DNA of 64,000 nt from Streptococcus pyogenes (GCF_002055535.1 NZ_LN831034.1:682001-746000); one strand, 5' to 3'; counted from the first letter of the stretch, positions 18,084 to 27,084 are shown. The notes: generated by a model not told the origin, from the sequence alone. Program-made: numbers and translations.

Positions 18084-18602
18084 ATGGAATATTTTAATGT
18101 TGGAAAAATTGTCAACACGCAAGGCCTGCAAGGAGAGATGCGCGTGTTGTCTGTCAGTGATTTTGCTGAGGAACGCTTTAAAAAAGGCTCACAATTAGCT
18201 TTATTTGATGATAAAGATCGGTTTGTTCAAGAAGTGACAATTGTTAGTCACCGTAAACAAAAGCATTTTGATATTATCAAATTTAAAGACATGTATCATA
18301 TTAATGCTATTGAAAAGTACAAGGGATACACTTTAAAGGTCTCAAAAGACAATCAAGGGGATTTACAAGAAGGAGAATTTTATTACCATCAGATTATTGG
18401 CATGGCTGTTTATGAAAAGGATGTCCTTATTGGACATGTTAAGGAAATCTTGCAGCCAGGTGCTAATGATGTTTGGATAGTGAAACGCCAAGGAAAACGA
18501 GACTTGCTCTTACCATATATTCCCCCAGTAGTTCTTAACGTAGATGTTCCTAACAAGCGCGTGGATGTTGAATTGATGGAAGGCTTAGACGATGAAGATT
18601 GA
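18084..18602 (+). CDS. rimM: 16S rRNA processing protein RimM
   Basis: A 172-residue protein with the RimM N-terminal beta-barrel ([17 protein letters not shown]) and PRC-barrel C-terminal domain ([14 protein letters not shown]). RimM binds S19 and assists maturation of the 30S head. The ATG has AGGAG upstream. It overlaps trmD by 11 bases, implying translational coupling. The 210-base leader has a weak extended -10 (TGATAAAAT) near 17972-17980. Confidence 0.96.
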   Translation: MEYFNVGKIVNTQGLQGEMRVLSVSDFAEERFKKGSQLALFDDKDRFVQEVTIVSHRKQKHFDIIKFKDMYHINAIEKYKGYTLKVSKDNQGDLQEGEFYYHQIIGMAVYEKDVLIGHVKEILQPGANDVWIVKRQGKRDLLLPYIPPVVLNVDVPNKRVDVELMEGLDDED

Positions 18603-19323
18603 TATTTTAACCCTTTTTCCTGAAATGTTTGCCCCTCTAGAGCATTCCATTGTAGGCAAGGCAAAAGAAAAAGGTCTGTTAGACATTCACTACCATAACT
18701 TTCGAGATTATGCTGAAAAAGCTCGTCATGTGGATGACGAACCCTATGGTGGGGGCCAAGGCATGTTATTGAGAGCGCAGCCCATTTTTGACACCATTGA
18801 ACAGATTGAAGCCAAAAAACCAAGGATTATTCTTTTAGATCCAGCAGGTAAACCCTTTACTCAGGCTTATGCTGAAGAATTAGCTCTTGAGGAAGAGTTA
18901 ATTTTTATTTGTGGTCATTATGAAGGTTATGATGAGCGGATTAAGACCTTGGTGACGGATGAAATTTCATTAGGCGACTTTGTATTAACAGGAGGTGAGT
19001 TGGCGGCCATGACTATGGTGGATGCGACCGTCAGGTTAATTCCACAGGTACTTGGGAAAGAAAGTAGCCATCAGGACGATTCTTTTTCATCAGGACTTTT
19101 AGAATACCCTCAATACACAAGACCTTATGATTATCGTGGTATGACAGTTCCAGATGTTCTAATGAGTGGTCATCACGAACGTATTCGCTTGTGGCGTCTA
19201 GAAGAAAGTCTCAAAAAAACTTATTTAAGGCGGCCAGATTTACTTGAACATTACAATTTTTCCGAGGAAGAGCGCAAGCTATTGGATAAGATTAAAGAAG
19301 CATTGGATCAAGGAGAAGATTAG
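18592..19323 (+). CDS. trmD: tRNA (guanine-N1)-methyltransferase
   Basis: TrmD methylates G37 of tRNAs with a G at position 36, preventing frameshifting. The 243-residue protein starts [13 protein letters not shown] and has the trefoil-knot AdoMet motifs GHYEGYDER and [13 protein letters not shown], and [10 protein letters not shown]. It overlaps rimM at its start and shares one base with the next gene at its end. Confidence 0.98.
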   Translation: MKIDILTLFPEMFAPLEHSIVGKAKEKGLLDIHYHNFRDYAEKARHVDDEPYGGGQGMLLRAQPIFDTIEQIEAKKPRIILLDPAGKPFTQAYAEELALEEELIFICGHYEGYDERIKTLVTDEISLGDFVLTGGELAAMTMVDATVRLIPQVLGKESSHQDDSFSSGLLEYPQYTRPYDYRGMTVPDVLMSGHHERIRLWRLEESLKKTYLRRPDLLEHYNFSEEERKLLDKIKEALDQGED

Positions 19324-20315
19324 TGAAAGATAAAGCATATGATATTACGATTATTGGTGGTGGTCCAATAGGTTTATTTGCAGCCTTTTATGCAGGTCTT
19401 AGGGGCGTAACAGTAAAGATTATTGAGAGTTTGTCAGAACTTGGTGGACAGCCTGCCATTCTTTATCCTGAGAAAATGATTTATGATATTCCAGCTTATC
19501 CATCTTTAACAGGTGTTGAGTTGACAGAAAATTTAATAAAACAATTGAGCCGTTTTGAAGATCGTACAACCATTTGTTTAAAAGAAGAAGTATTAACCTT
19601 TGACAAGGTTAAAGGTGGTTTTTCGATTAGGACTAATAAGGCAGAGCATTTTTCAAAAGCCATTATCATTGCTTGTGGAAATGGCGCTTTTGCACCAAGA
19701 ACTTTAGGGTTAGAAAGTGAGGAAAACTTTGCTGATCATAACCTTTTTTATAATGTTCACCAGTTGGACCAGTTTGCGGGACAAAAAGTTGTGATTTGTG
19801 GTGGTGGAGATTCAGCAGTTGATTGGGCTTTGGCTTTAGAAGATATTGCTGAGAGTGTGACGGTTGTGCACCGTCGTGATGCTTTCAGAGCACATGAACA
19901 CAGTGTGGAATTATTGAAAGCATCAACGGTCAACCTCTTAACACCTTATGTGCCAAAAGCATTGAAAGGAATTGGAAACCTGGCTGAAAAATTAGTTATT
20001 CAAAAAGTGAAAGAAGATGAAGTGTTAGAACTTGAATTGGACAGTCTTATTGTTAGTTTTGGTTTTTCAACTTCTAATAAGAATTTGAAAAATTGGAATC
20101 TCGACTATAAGCGTTCAAGTATTACTGTTTCACCACTTTTTCAAACAAGTCAAGAAGGTATTTTTGCCATTGGTGATGCAGCCGCTTATAATGGGAAAGT
20201 GGATTTGATTGCTACTGGTTTTGGCGAAGCACCAACAGCAGTTAATCAGGCCATTAACTATATTTATCCAGATCGAGATAACCGTGTGGTGCATTCAACC
20301 TCTTTAATTGACTAA
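19323..20315 (+). CDS. Ferredoxin-NADP+ reductase, thioredoxin reductase-like type
   Basis: A 330-residue flavoprotein with an FAD dinucleotide motif ([17 protein letters not shown], about 11-27), an NADP motif ([11 protein letters not shown]) and the C-terminal FAD motif FAIGDAA. It lacks the redox CxxC of thioredoxin reductase, which places it in the FNR2 (YumC-like) group that passes electrons between NADPH and ferredoxin or flavodoxin. The GTG start overlaps the trmD stop by one base (TAGTG), so it belongs to the rimM-trmD operon. Confidence 0.9.
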   Translation: MKDKAYDITIIGGGPIGLFAAFYAGLRGVTVKIIESLSELGGQPAILYPEKMIYDIPAYPSLTGVELTENLIKQLSRFEDRTTICLKEEVLTFDKVKGGFSIRTNKAEHFSKAIIIACGNGAFAPRTLGLESEENFADHNLFYNVHQLDQFAGQKVVICGGGDSAVDWALALEDIAESVTVVHRRDAFRAHEHSVELLKASTVNLLTPYVPKALKGIGNLAEKLVIQKVKEDEVLELELDSLIVSFGFSTSNKNLKNWNLDYKRSSITVSPLFQTSQEGIFAIGDAAAYNGKVDLIATGFGEAPTAVNQAINYIYPDRDNRVVHSTSLID

Positions 20316-20398
20316 GGGAGTCGGAAGTTTCAAGAGCAGTAGCAACAGCTAATATTCAGTTTGTCAGGAGAGGACAAATGGTTTTTACCTAAGTCTTC

Positions 20399-20427
20399 GT
20401 GACAAGTTTTATACTTTGTGATAAAAT
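20399..20427 (+). promoter_or_regulatory. Promoter and dyad upstream of the EIIC-like gene
   Basis: GTGACA (20399-20404), 17 bases, and TAAAAT (20422-20427) preceded by TG give an extended -10 promoter. Just downstream TGTGAAAA and TTTTCACA form an inverted repeat (about 20436-20462), a candidate operator or leader hairpin. Confidence 0.6.
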
Positions 20428-20492
20428 AGTCATTGTGAAAAAAGTGTGATGGTTTTCACAGATTAACACATTACAATGAAAAGGGGTCTATC

Positions 20493-21551
20493 ATGACAAC
20501 AACAGATAAAGAGACATTTAGTTCTTTTATGAATAAGGTCTTGGCTGGTACAGCGATTGCTATCGTTGTGGCACTCATTCCAAATGCTATTTTAGCGACT
20601 TTCTTAAAACCGCTTTTGCCAAATATGGCAGCTGCTGAATTTTTACACATTGTGCAAGTCTTCCAATTCTTCACGCCGATTATGGCTGGTTTCTTGATTG
20701 GGCAACAATTTAAGTTTAATCCTATGCAACAGTTGGCTGTTGGTGGAGCTGCTTATATCGGTTCTGGAGCCTGGGCTTATACAGAAGTCATTCAAAAAGG
20801 TGTGGCGACAGGAACATTCCAACTTAGAGGTATTGGGGACTTAATCAATATGATGATTACAGCTAGCCTTGCGGTTTTAGCTGTGAAATATTTTGGGAAT
20901 AAATTTGGCTCTTTAACCATTATCTTGTTACCTATCACTATAGGAACTGGCGTAGGTTATATTGGTTGGAAATTTTTGCCTTATGTGTCTTACGTGACAA
21001 CCCTGATCGGACAAGGGATTAATTCTTTTACAACCTTACAACCTATTTTAATGTCTATTTTAATTGCAGTTGCTTTCTCGCTTATCATTGTTAGTCCGAT
21101 TTCAACTGTTGCAATCGGTTTAGCTATTGGGCTTAATGGAATGGCTGCGGGAGCAGCTTCTATGGGAATTGCATCGACAGCAGCAGTCTTAGTGTGGGCG
21201 ACGCTTAAAGTTAATAAATCTGGTGTACCAATTGCTATCGCACTTGGGGCTATGAAAATGATGATGCCAAACTTCTTGAAACATCCTATCATGGCTATTC
21301 CGATGGTGTTCACTGCAGCAATTAGCTCATTAACAGTACCATTGTTTAATCTTGTTGGAACACCAGCTTCATCTGGTTTTGGCTTAGTTGGTGCAGTAGG
21401 TCCGATTGCTTCTTTAGCAGGTGGTAGCTCAATACTTATTATTATCCTTGCTTGGATCATTGTTCCGTTTGCGGTTGCTTTTGCGGCGCATAAGGTTTCT
21501 AAAGATATTCTAAAACTGTATAAAGAAGACATTTTCGTCTTTGAAGGCTAA
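20493..21551 (+). CDS. PTS_EIIC_2-family membrane protein
   Basis: A 352-residue very hydrophobic protein with about eight to ten membrane spans, rich in Gly and Ala, with segments such as FFTPIMAGFLIGQQFKFNP and GTPASSGFGLVGAVGP. This is the pattern of the PTS_EIIC_2 family, stand-alone EIIC-like transporters without visible EIIA or EIIB partners. The substrate is unknown. It is followed after 12 bases by a PanE-like reductase with a good ribosome binding site, so the two probably form a bicistronic unit that imports and modifies one compound. Confidence 0.8.
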   Translation: MTTTDKETFSSFMNKVLAGTAIAIVVALIPNAILATFLKPLLPNMAAAEFLHIVQVFQFFTPIMAGFLIGQQFKFNPMQQLAVGGAAYIGSGAWAYTEVIQKGVATGTFQLRGIGDLINMMITASLAVLAVKYFGNKFGSLTIILLPITIGTGVGYIGWKFLPYVSYVTTLIGQGINSFTTLQPILMSILIAVAFSLIIVSPISTVAIGLAIGLNGMAAGAASMGIASTAAVLVWATLKVNKSGVPIAIALGAMKMMMPNFLKHPIMAIPMVFTAAISSLTVPLFNLVGTPASSGFGLVGAVGPIASLAGGSSILIIILAWIIVPFAVAFAAHKVSKDILKLYKEDIFVFEG

Positions 21552-21563
21552 TAGGAGGAAAAT

Positions 21564-22487
21564 ATGTTAGTTTATATTGCTGGCTCAGGAGCCATGGGGT
21601 GCCGTTTTGGTTACCAAATTTCAAAAACAAATAACGATGTGATTTTGTTAGATAACTGGGAAGATCATATCAATGCCATTAAAGAAAACGGTTTAGTGGT
21701 GACAGGGGATGTGGAAGAAACAGTTAAGCTTCCTATTATGAAACCGACTGAAGCCACTCAAGAAGCCGATTTGATTATCTTGTTTACAAAAGCAATGCAG
21801 TTGCCACAAATGCTTCAAGACATTAAAGGCATTATTGGAAAAGAAACCAAAGTGCTTTGCCTTTTAAATGGTCTTGGACACGAAGACGTTATTCGTCAGT
21901 ACATTCCAGAGCACAACATTTTGATGGGGGTCACTGTCTGGACTGCTGGTCTAGAAGGTCCTGGTCGTGCTCATCTTCAAGGTGTGGGAGCACTTAACTT
22001 ACAAAGCATGGATCCAAGCAATCAAGAAGCTGGACACCAAGTGGCTGATTTGTTAAATGAAGCTAACTTGAATGCGACTTATGATGAGAATGTTGTGCCA
22101 AACATCTGGCGAAAAGCTTGCGTGAATGGTACCATGAACTCAACTTGTGCCCTTCTAGATTGTACAATTGGTGAATTATTTGCCAGTGAAGACGGTCTCA
22201 AAATGGTAAAAGAAATCATCCATGAGTTTGTTATCGTTGGTCAAGCAGAAGGTGTCGAACTAAACGAAGAAGAAATCACACAATATGTAATGGATACATC
22301 TGTTAAAGCTGCTCACCATTACCCATCAATGCACCAAGACCTTGTGCAAAATCACCGATTGACTGAAATTGATTTTATCAATGGTGCAGTCAATACCAAA
22401 GGTGAAAAGCTTGGTATCAATACTCCATACTGCCGTATGATTACAGAGCTAGTTCACGCTAAAGAAGCAGTGTTGAACATCCAATAA
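21564..22487 (+). CDS. 2-dehydropantoate 2-reductase family protein (PanE/ApbA-like)
   Basis: A 307-residue NADP-dependent reductase with the N-terminal GSGAMGCRFG motif, FTKAMQLP, WRKACVNGTMNSTCALL (catalytic Lys in the family) and a helical C-terminal domain. Classical PanE reduces ketopantoate in pantothenate synthesis. No panB or panC is seen here and related lactic acid bacteria use such proteins as general 2-keto-acid reductases, so pantothenate synthesis should not be assumed. It is paired with the EIIC-like transporter and ends at a strong terminator. Confidence 0.85.
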   Translation: MLVYIAGSGAMGCRFGYQISKTNNDVILLDNWEDHINAIKENGLVVTGDVEETVKLPIMKPTEATQEADLIILFTKAMQLPQMLQDIKGIIGKETKVLCLLNGLGHEDVIRQYIPEHNILMGVTVWTAGLEGPGRAHLQGVGALNLQSMDPSNQEAGHQVADLLNEANLNATYDENVVPNIWRKACVNGTMNSTCALLDCTIGELFASEDGLKMVKEIIHEFVIVGQAEGVELNEEEITQYVMDTSVKAAHHYPSMHQDLVQNHRLTEIDFINGAVNTKGEKLGINTPYCRMITELVHAKEAVLNIQ

Positions 22488-22505
22488 ACGCTATCAAATC
22501 GTTAT

Positions 22506-22544
22506 ACTCAATATTATGGCTAAAGCTTTAATATTGAGTTTTTT
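22506..22544 (+). terminator. Terminator after the panE-like gene
   Basis: ACTCAATATTA (22506-22516) pairs perfectly with TAATATTGAGT (22529-22539), followed by TTTTT. Confidence 0.9.
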
Positions 22545-22652
22545 GTTATGCTGATAGTATTTTTCTTAGGCGTCATTATTTGTGAGCCTAGATTATGAGT
22601 TAATAAAAGAAATAATAATTGGTAGAATTTGATAGATTTTGAAAGGTTATGC

Positions 22653-22680
22653 TTGACTTTTAGTTATAAAATAGTATAAT
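22653..22680 (+). promoter_or_regulatory. fru operon promoter
   Basis: TTGACT (22653-22658), a 16-base spacer and TATAAT (22675-22680). The predicted start near 22687 gives a very short leader containing the AGGGGTGG ribosome binding site. Confidence 0.75.
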
Positions 22681-22682
22681 AA

Positions 22683-22697
22683 TTGTAAACGATTTCA
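22683..22697 (+). promoter_or_regulatory. Catabolite-responsive element (cre) at the fru promoter
   Basis: TTGTAAACGATTTCA matches every defined position of the cre consensus WTGNAANCGNWNNCW. It overlaps the predicted transcription start, where CcpA would repress the fructose operon when preferred sugar is present. Confidence 0.8.
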
Positions 22698-22742
22698 GTT
22701 AGGGGTGGTTCTATCTTAAAATCAAAACGAAAACAATTAATC

Positions 22743-23456
22743 ATGGCAAAGATCACTGAAGAAAACTATGTTTCTTTAGAGGATTTAATGCAATTACTCA
22801 ACTCCTCTGAGTCTACTATCCGTAGAGATCTAGGAGAGTTGGAGCAAGAAGGACGGCTACATCGTGTTCATGGAGGTGCTGAACTTTTTCACTCTTTACA
22901 AGAGGAACTTTCGAACCAAGAAAAGTCTGTCAAAAACAGTCATATTAAAAAAGCTATTGCGCAAAGAGCCTCTCAGCTTATCTATGACAACGATGTGATC
23001 TTTATTGATGCTGGGACAACGACTGAATTTTTATTACCTTTTTTACAAGCTAAAAATTTAACTGTAGTTACTAATTCTATTCATCATGCTGCTAGATTAG
23101 TTGAACTCTCTATTGAGACGATTATTGTAGGGGGTTATGTCAAACAAACGACCGATGCCAGTATTGGTAACGTAGCTTTGGAACAGATTAGGCAGATGAA
23201 TTTTGACAAGGCATTTCTTGGAATGAATGGTGTTGATGATTCTTACCTGACGACTCCTGATATGGAAGAAGCAGTTATTAAAAAAGCGGTTCTGTCAAAT
23301 GCAAAATTAGCTTACATTTTAGTAGATGGCACTAAAATTGGTCAGGTATCGTTTGTAAAAGTAGCTCCTATTAATGATGTGACTATTATTACATTAGGAG
23401 GATCAGCAAGTATTCTTAAACAAATAAAGGAAAAGGCAAAGGTGATTGAATTATGA
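22743..23456 (+). CDS. fruR: DeoR-family fructose operon repressor
   Basis: A 237-residue DeoR-type regulator with winged-helix DNA reading motif (VSLEDLMQLLNSSESTIRRDL) and a sugar-phosphate sensing domain (IDAGTTTEF, the usual DAGTT motif). The ATG at 22743 is the first standard start in frame, but it has no ribosome binding site and cuts off helix 1 of the DNA-binding domain. The frame is open upstream and encodes ILKSKRKQL, as expected for the family, from an ATC codon at 22713 that sits correctly behind AGGGGTGG (22701-22708). The real start may therefore be that ATC. It overlaps fruK by four bases. Confidence 0.92.
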   Translation: MAKITEENYVSLEDLMQLLNSSESTIRRDLGELEQEGRLHRVHGGAELFHSLQEELSNQEKSVKNSHIKKAIAQRASQLIYDNDVIFIDAGTTTEFLLPFLQAKNLTVVTNSIHHAARLVELSIETIIVGGYVKQTTDASIGNVALEQIRQMNFDKAFLGMNGVDDSYLTTPDMEEAVIKKAVLSNAKLAYILVDGTKIGQVSFVKVAPINDVTIITLGGSASILKQIKEKAKVIEL

Positions 23457-24364
23457 TTTATACCGTGACCTTAAACCCTTCTATTGACTTTATTGTCAGA
23501 ATTGACCAAATAAATCTTGGGTCAGTGAATCGCATGGCGAGTGATGATAAGTTTGCTGGAGGTAAAGGCATTAATGTGAGTCGCATCTTGCAACGTTTAG
23601 ACATTGCTAGCACGGCGACAGGGTTCTTGGGTGGTTTTACAGGACGTTTTATCGAAGAAAGTTTGAGTGCAGAAGGCGTTAAAACTGATTTTGTAAAAGG
23701 TGATCAAGATACTCGAATCAATGTTAAAATCAAGTCACAAGAAGAGACCGAATTAAATGGTCAAGGACCTATCATTAGTCAGGAACAACTGGAGGATTTG
23801 AAAACTAAGCTTTCCCAGCTAACAGCAGAGGATACAGTTGTCTTTGCAGGTTCAGCGCCAGCTAATCTTGGCAATGCTGTTTATAAGGAATTACTTCCTT
23901 TAGTTAGGCAAAGCGGTGCTCAGGTGGTTTGTGATTTTGAAGGACAGACTTTAATAGATGCGCTTGCATATAATCCTCTGTTGGTTAAACCTAATAATCA
24001 TGAACTAGAAGCTATTTTTGGTACGATTCTGACCAGTCTTGATGATGTTGAAACCTATGCCCGTCGTCTTTTAGAGATGGGTGCTCAAAACGTCATCATT
24101 TCAATGGCTGGTGATGGTGCTTTGCTGGTTACTAAAGAAGCGACTTATTTTGCTAAACCGATTAAGGGAGAAGTTAAAAATTCTGTCGGTGCTGGTGATT
24201 CGATGGTTGCTGGCTTTACAGGCGAATTTATGAAGAGTCAAAATCCAATAGAAGCCTTAAAATGGGGCGTGGCTTGTGGTACAGCGACGGCTTTCTCTGA
24301 TGACTTGGCGACAATTGCATTTATTAAGGAAACATATCATAAAGTTGAGGTAGAAAAACGATGA
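23453..24364 (+). CDS. fruK: 1-phosphofructokinase
   Basis: A 303-residue PfkB-family kinase that phosphorylates fructose 1-phosphate to fructose 1,6-bisphosphate. It begins MIYTVTLNPSIDF and contains GGKGINVSR and the catalytic GAGDSMVAGF motif (about residues 247-256). It overlaps fruR by four bases (ATGA) and fruA by four bases, so the three are translationally coupled. It handles the product that FruA delivers. Confidence 0.97.
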   Translation: MIYTVTLNPSIDFIVRIDQINLGSVNRMASDDKFAGGKGINVSRILQRLDIASTATGFLGGFTGRFIEESLSAEGVKTDFVKGDQDTRINVKIKSQEETELNGQGPIISQEQLEDLKTKLSQLTAEDTVVFAGSAPANLGNAVYKELLPLVRQSGAQVVCDFEGQTLIDALAYNPLLVKPNNHELEAIFGTILTSLDDVETYARRLLEMGAQNVIISMAGDGALLVTKEATYFAKPIKGEVKNSVGAGDSMVAGFTGEFMKSQNPIEALKWGVACGTATAFSDDLATIAFIKETYHKVEVEKR

Positions 24365-26307
24365 AAATTCAAGATTTATTGAGAAAAGATATTATGATTC
24401 TCGATTTACAGGCTATTTCTAAAGAAGTTGCCATTGACGAGATGATTACTAAATTAGTTGAAAAAGATATTGTACATGATTTTGATGTCTTTAAAAAGAG
24501 TATCATGACACGTGAAGAACAAACATCAACAGGGCTTGGTGATGGGATTGCCATGCCTCATTCTAAAAATATTGTAGTAGATAAACCAGCGGTCTTGTTT
24601 GCGAAATCAAATAAAGGTGTGGATTACAAGGCTTTAGATGGTCAACCAACGGATCTCTTCTTTATGATTGCTGCGCCTCAAGGAGCAAATGATACTCACT
24701 TGGCTGCACTAGCAGAATTATCACAATACCTTTTGAAAGACGGCTTTGCTGATAAACTTCGTGCTGCAGCGACACCAGAAGCAGTCATTGCTGTTTTTGA
24801 TGAAGCGTCAACAGCTAAAGAAGAAGTGGTTGCTCCAACAAGTGGTCAAGACTTTATCGTTGCTGTTACAGCTTGTCCGACAGGAATTGCTCACACTTAT
24901 ATGGCAGAAGAGGCTTTGAAAAAACAAGCTGCAGAAATGGGAGTAGCTATTAAAGTTGAAACAAACGGTGCTTCTGGTGTGGCTAATCGTTTAACCGCTG
25001 AAGATATTCAGAGAGCTAAAGGAGTTATTGTTGCAGCTGATAAAGCGGTTGAAATGGACCGTTTTGATGGTAAACAATTCATTGCTCGCCCTGTTGCAGA
25101 TGGTATCAAGAAAAGTCAGGAATTGATTTCTTTGATTTTAAACAATGAAGGAAACACTTATCATGCTAAAAATGGAAAATCTGAAACAGCAGTATCAACT
25201 GAGAAAACAAGTTTAGGCGGTGCTTTCTATAAACACTTGATGGGCGGTGTCTCACAAATGTTGCCATTTGTTATTGGTGGCGGGATTATGATTGCTCTAG
25301 CATTTTTATTGGATAACATGCTTGGTGTGCCAAATGATCAGCTTGGAAGTCTTGGATCCTATCATGAAATAGCAGCTATTTTTATGAACATTGGTGGAGC
25401 AGCCTTTTCCTTCATGTTACCAGTACTAGCAGGTTATATCGCTTATTCTATTGCTGAAAAACCGGGCTTAGTAGCTGGTTTTGTGGCAGGTGCCATTGCC
25501 TCAAATGGTCTTGCTTTTGGTAAGGTACCATTTGCAGCAGGAGGAGAAGTGAGCTTGGGCTTAACGGGCGTGCCATCAGGTTTCCTTGGGGCGCTTGTGG
25601 GTGGTTTCCTTGCCGGTGGTGTTATTCTTGCCCTTCGTAAATTGTTGGCAGGCCTACCACGTTCTCTAGAAGGGGTTAAATCTATCCTCCTTTACCCATT
25701 ACTTGGCGTCCTTGTCACTGGTTTCTTGATGCTTTTTGTCAATATTCCAATGGCAGCTATTAACACAGCCCTTAATGATTTCTTACAAGGTCTTTCAGGA
25801 AGCTCTGCTGTCCTTATGGGACTTCTTGTTGGTGGAATGATGGCTGTTGACATGGGTGGTCCTGTTAATAAGGCAGCTTATGTTTTTGGTACAGGAACTT
25901 TAGCAGCTACTGTGGCAAATGGTGGTTCGGTCGTTATGGCCGCTGTTATGGCAGGTGGTATGGTACCTCCTCTTGCTGTTTTTGTAGCCACTCTCTTGTT
26001 TAAAGATAAATTTACCAAAGAAGAACGTGAATCAGGCTTGACAAATATTGTTATGGGACTTTCATTCATCACCGAAGGAGCAATTCCGTTTGGTGCAGCT
26101 GACCCAGCACGTGCGATTCCTAGCTTTATCGCAGGTTCTGCCTTGACAGGAGCTCTTGTTGGTTTGGCTGGTATTAAATTAATGGCGCCACATGGTGGTA
26201 TCTTCGTAATCGCTTTAACAAGCAATCCAATCTTATATCTTGTCTTTGTTGTGATTGGTGCCCTTGTATCAGGTATCTTATTTGGCGCTCTTCGCAAAAA
26301 AGCCTAA
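24361..26307 (+). CDS. fruA: PTS fructose transporter, EIIABC fusion
   Basis: A 648-residue fused PTS permease. EIIA (about 1-150) has the phosphorylated His67 in GDGIAMPHSKN. EIIB (about 165-265) has the phosphocysteine in TACPTGIAHTYMAEEAL (Cys172). EIIC (about 285-645) is a polytopic membrane domain with GGPVNKAAYVFG and FITEGAIPFGAADP. It imports fructose as fructose 1-phosphate using HPr. It is the last gene of fruRKA, and its terminator overlaps the next promoter. Confidence 0.97.
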   Translation: MKIQDLLRKDIMILDLQAISKEVAIDEMITKLVEKDIVHDFDVFKKSIMTREEQTSTGLGDGIAMPHSKNIVVDKPAVLFAKSNKGVDYKALDGQPTDLFFMIAAPQGANDTHLAALAELSQYLLKDGFADKLRAAATPEAVIAVFDEASTAKEEVVAPTSGQDFIVAVTACPTGIAHTYMAEEALKKQAAEMGVAIKVETNGASGVANRLTAEDIQRAKGVIVAADKAVEMDRFDGKQFIARPVADGIKKSQELISLILNNEGNTYHAKNGKSETAVSTEKTSLGGAFYKHLMGGVSQMLPFVIGGGIMIALAFLLDNMLGVPNDQLGSLGSYHEIAAIFMNIGGAAFSFMLPVLAGYIAYSIAEKPGLVAGFVAGAIASNGLAFGKVPFAAGGEVSLGLTGVPSGFLGALVGGFLAGGVILALRKLLAGLPRSLEGVKSILLYPLLGVLVTGFLMLFVNIPMAAINTALNDFLQGLSGSSAVLMGLLVGGMMAVDMGGPVNKAAYVFGTGTLAATVANGGSVVMAAVMAGGMVPPLAVFVATLLFKDKFTKEERESGLTNIVMGLSFITEGAIPFGAADPARAIPSFIAGSALTGALVGLAGIKLMAPHGGIFVIALTSNPILYLVFVVIGALVSGILFGALRKKA

Positions 26308-26331
26308 AAGGTAAAGAACTTTTTTCTTACT

Positions 26332-26363
26332 AAAACTAGAATCTGTCAAGGTTCTAGTTTTTT
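26332..26363 (+). terminator. Terminator of the fru operon
   Basis: AAAACTAGAA (26332-26341) pairs with TTCTAGTTTT (26352-26361), followed by TT. The loop and right arm also carry the next promoter's -35 and spacer. Confidence 0.85.
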
Positions 26364-26371
26364 GCTATACT
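26343..26371 (+). promoter_or_regulatory. Promoter of the first glucosaminidase gene, inside the fru terminator
   Basis: CTGTCA (26343-26348) lies in the terminator loop. After a 17-base spacer comes TATACT (26366-26371), preceded by TGC, an extended -10. Confidence 0.65.
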
Positions 26372-26399
26372 AGAGTTAAAGGATAAGAAATGAGGACCT

Positions 26400-26999
26400 T
26401 TGAAGGTGAAAAAAAGGAGAAGAAGGGCTAAATCATCAGTAAATCGACTTGTCTTAGGGTTAGTATTACTTAATCTGATTGTTAGTATGTGGACACTAAA
26501 ATTGGGAAACCAGCGATTAGCTCCGTATGCGGATCACGAAACTCTGACATTTGTCAGGAAGATTAGTCATGCTGCTCAATCAGTCGCTCAAAAGAAACAG
26601 TTATACAGTTCGGTGATGATGGCTCAGGCCATTTTAGAATCCAATAATGGTAAGTCACAACTAAGTCAAAAACCTTATTATAATTTTTTCGGGATTAAGG
26701 GGAGCTATAAAGAACGGTCAGTCATTTTTCCAACTTTAGAAGACGATGGACAAGGGAATCTTTATCAAATTGATGCTGCTTTTCGTTCCTATGGGAGCCT
26801 GACAGCTTGTTTTTTAGATTACGCAAGAGTTTTGAATGATCCACTTTATGACAAAACCCACAAAAAGTTTTGGTCTCATTATCAAGATGCTACTGCAACC
26901 TTAACAGGCACTTACGCCACTGATACAACTTACCATACCAAATTAAATGAATTGATTGAATGGTATCAACTCACTAATTTTGATGGTCTAATGAAATAG
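26400..26999 (+). CDS. mur1.1: Glucosaminidase-family peptidoglycan hydrolase, membrane anchored (first paralogue)
   Basis: A 199-residue protein with a very basic N-terminus, one hydrophobic segment (about 18-34) acting as signal anchor, and a single glucosaminidase (FlgJ/LytG-type) domain. The catalytic Glu lies in MMAQAILESNNGKSQLS, followed by PYYNFFGIKGSY and the late TGTYATDTTYHTKLNELI. It would cleave N-acetylglucosaminyl bonds in peptidoglycan outside the membrane. The start is TTG at 26400 or GTG at 26406. The latter is better spaced from GAGGA at 26392-26396. A paralogue with nearly the same core follows. Confidence 0.9.
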   Translation: MKVKKRRRRAKSSVNRLVLGLVLLNLIVSMWTLKLGNQRLAPYADHETLTFVRKISHAAQSVAQKKQLYSSVMMAQAILESNNGKSQLSQKPYYNFFGIKGSYKERSVIFPTLEDDGQGNLYQIDAAFRSYGSLTACFLDYARVLNDPLYDKTHKKFWSHYQDATATLTGTYATDTTYHTKLNELIEWYQLTNFDGLMK

Positions 27000-27008
27000 T
27001 TATCCACA
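27000..27008 (+). promoter_or_regulatory. Perfect DnaA-box sequence
   Basis: TTATCCACA starts immediately after the stop codon of the first glucosaminidase gene. It matches the optimal DnaA box exactly. Confidence 0.6.
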
Positions 27009-27075
27009 ATTTTAAAAAAAATCAGAAGAAATATGTCGATTTCAAGACAAAAGTTATCAATCTCATTAAATTATC

Positions 27076-27084
27076 TGTGGAAAA
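27076..27084 (-). promoter_or_regulatory. Second DnaA-box-like sequence, opposite orientation
   Basis: TGTGGAAAA reads TTTTCCACA on the minus strand, which fits the relaxed DnaA box TTWTNCACA. It lies 68 bases from the first box and about 20 bases upstream of the -10 of the next gene. Confidence 0.5.

Noticed and set aside
18410..18823. 137-codon minus-strand open frame
   Set aside because: Antisense across the rimM-trmD overlap. Both plus-strand genes are certain.
20990..21532. 180-codon minus-strand open frame
   Set aside because: It lies wholly antisense to the EIIC-like gene. Its Ala/Ile/Pro-rich composition is what an antisense frame of a hydrophobic gene gives, and no ribosome binding site or homology is apparent.
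25878..26297. 139-codon minus-strand open frame
   Set aside because: Antisense to the membrane domain of fruA, with the composition of a shadow frame.
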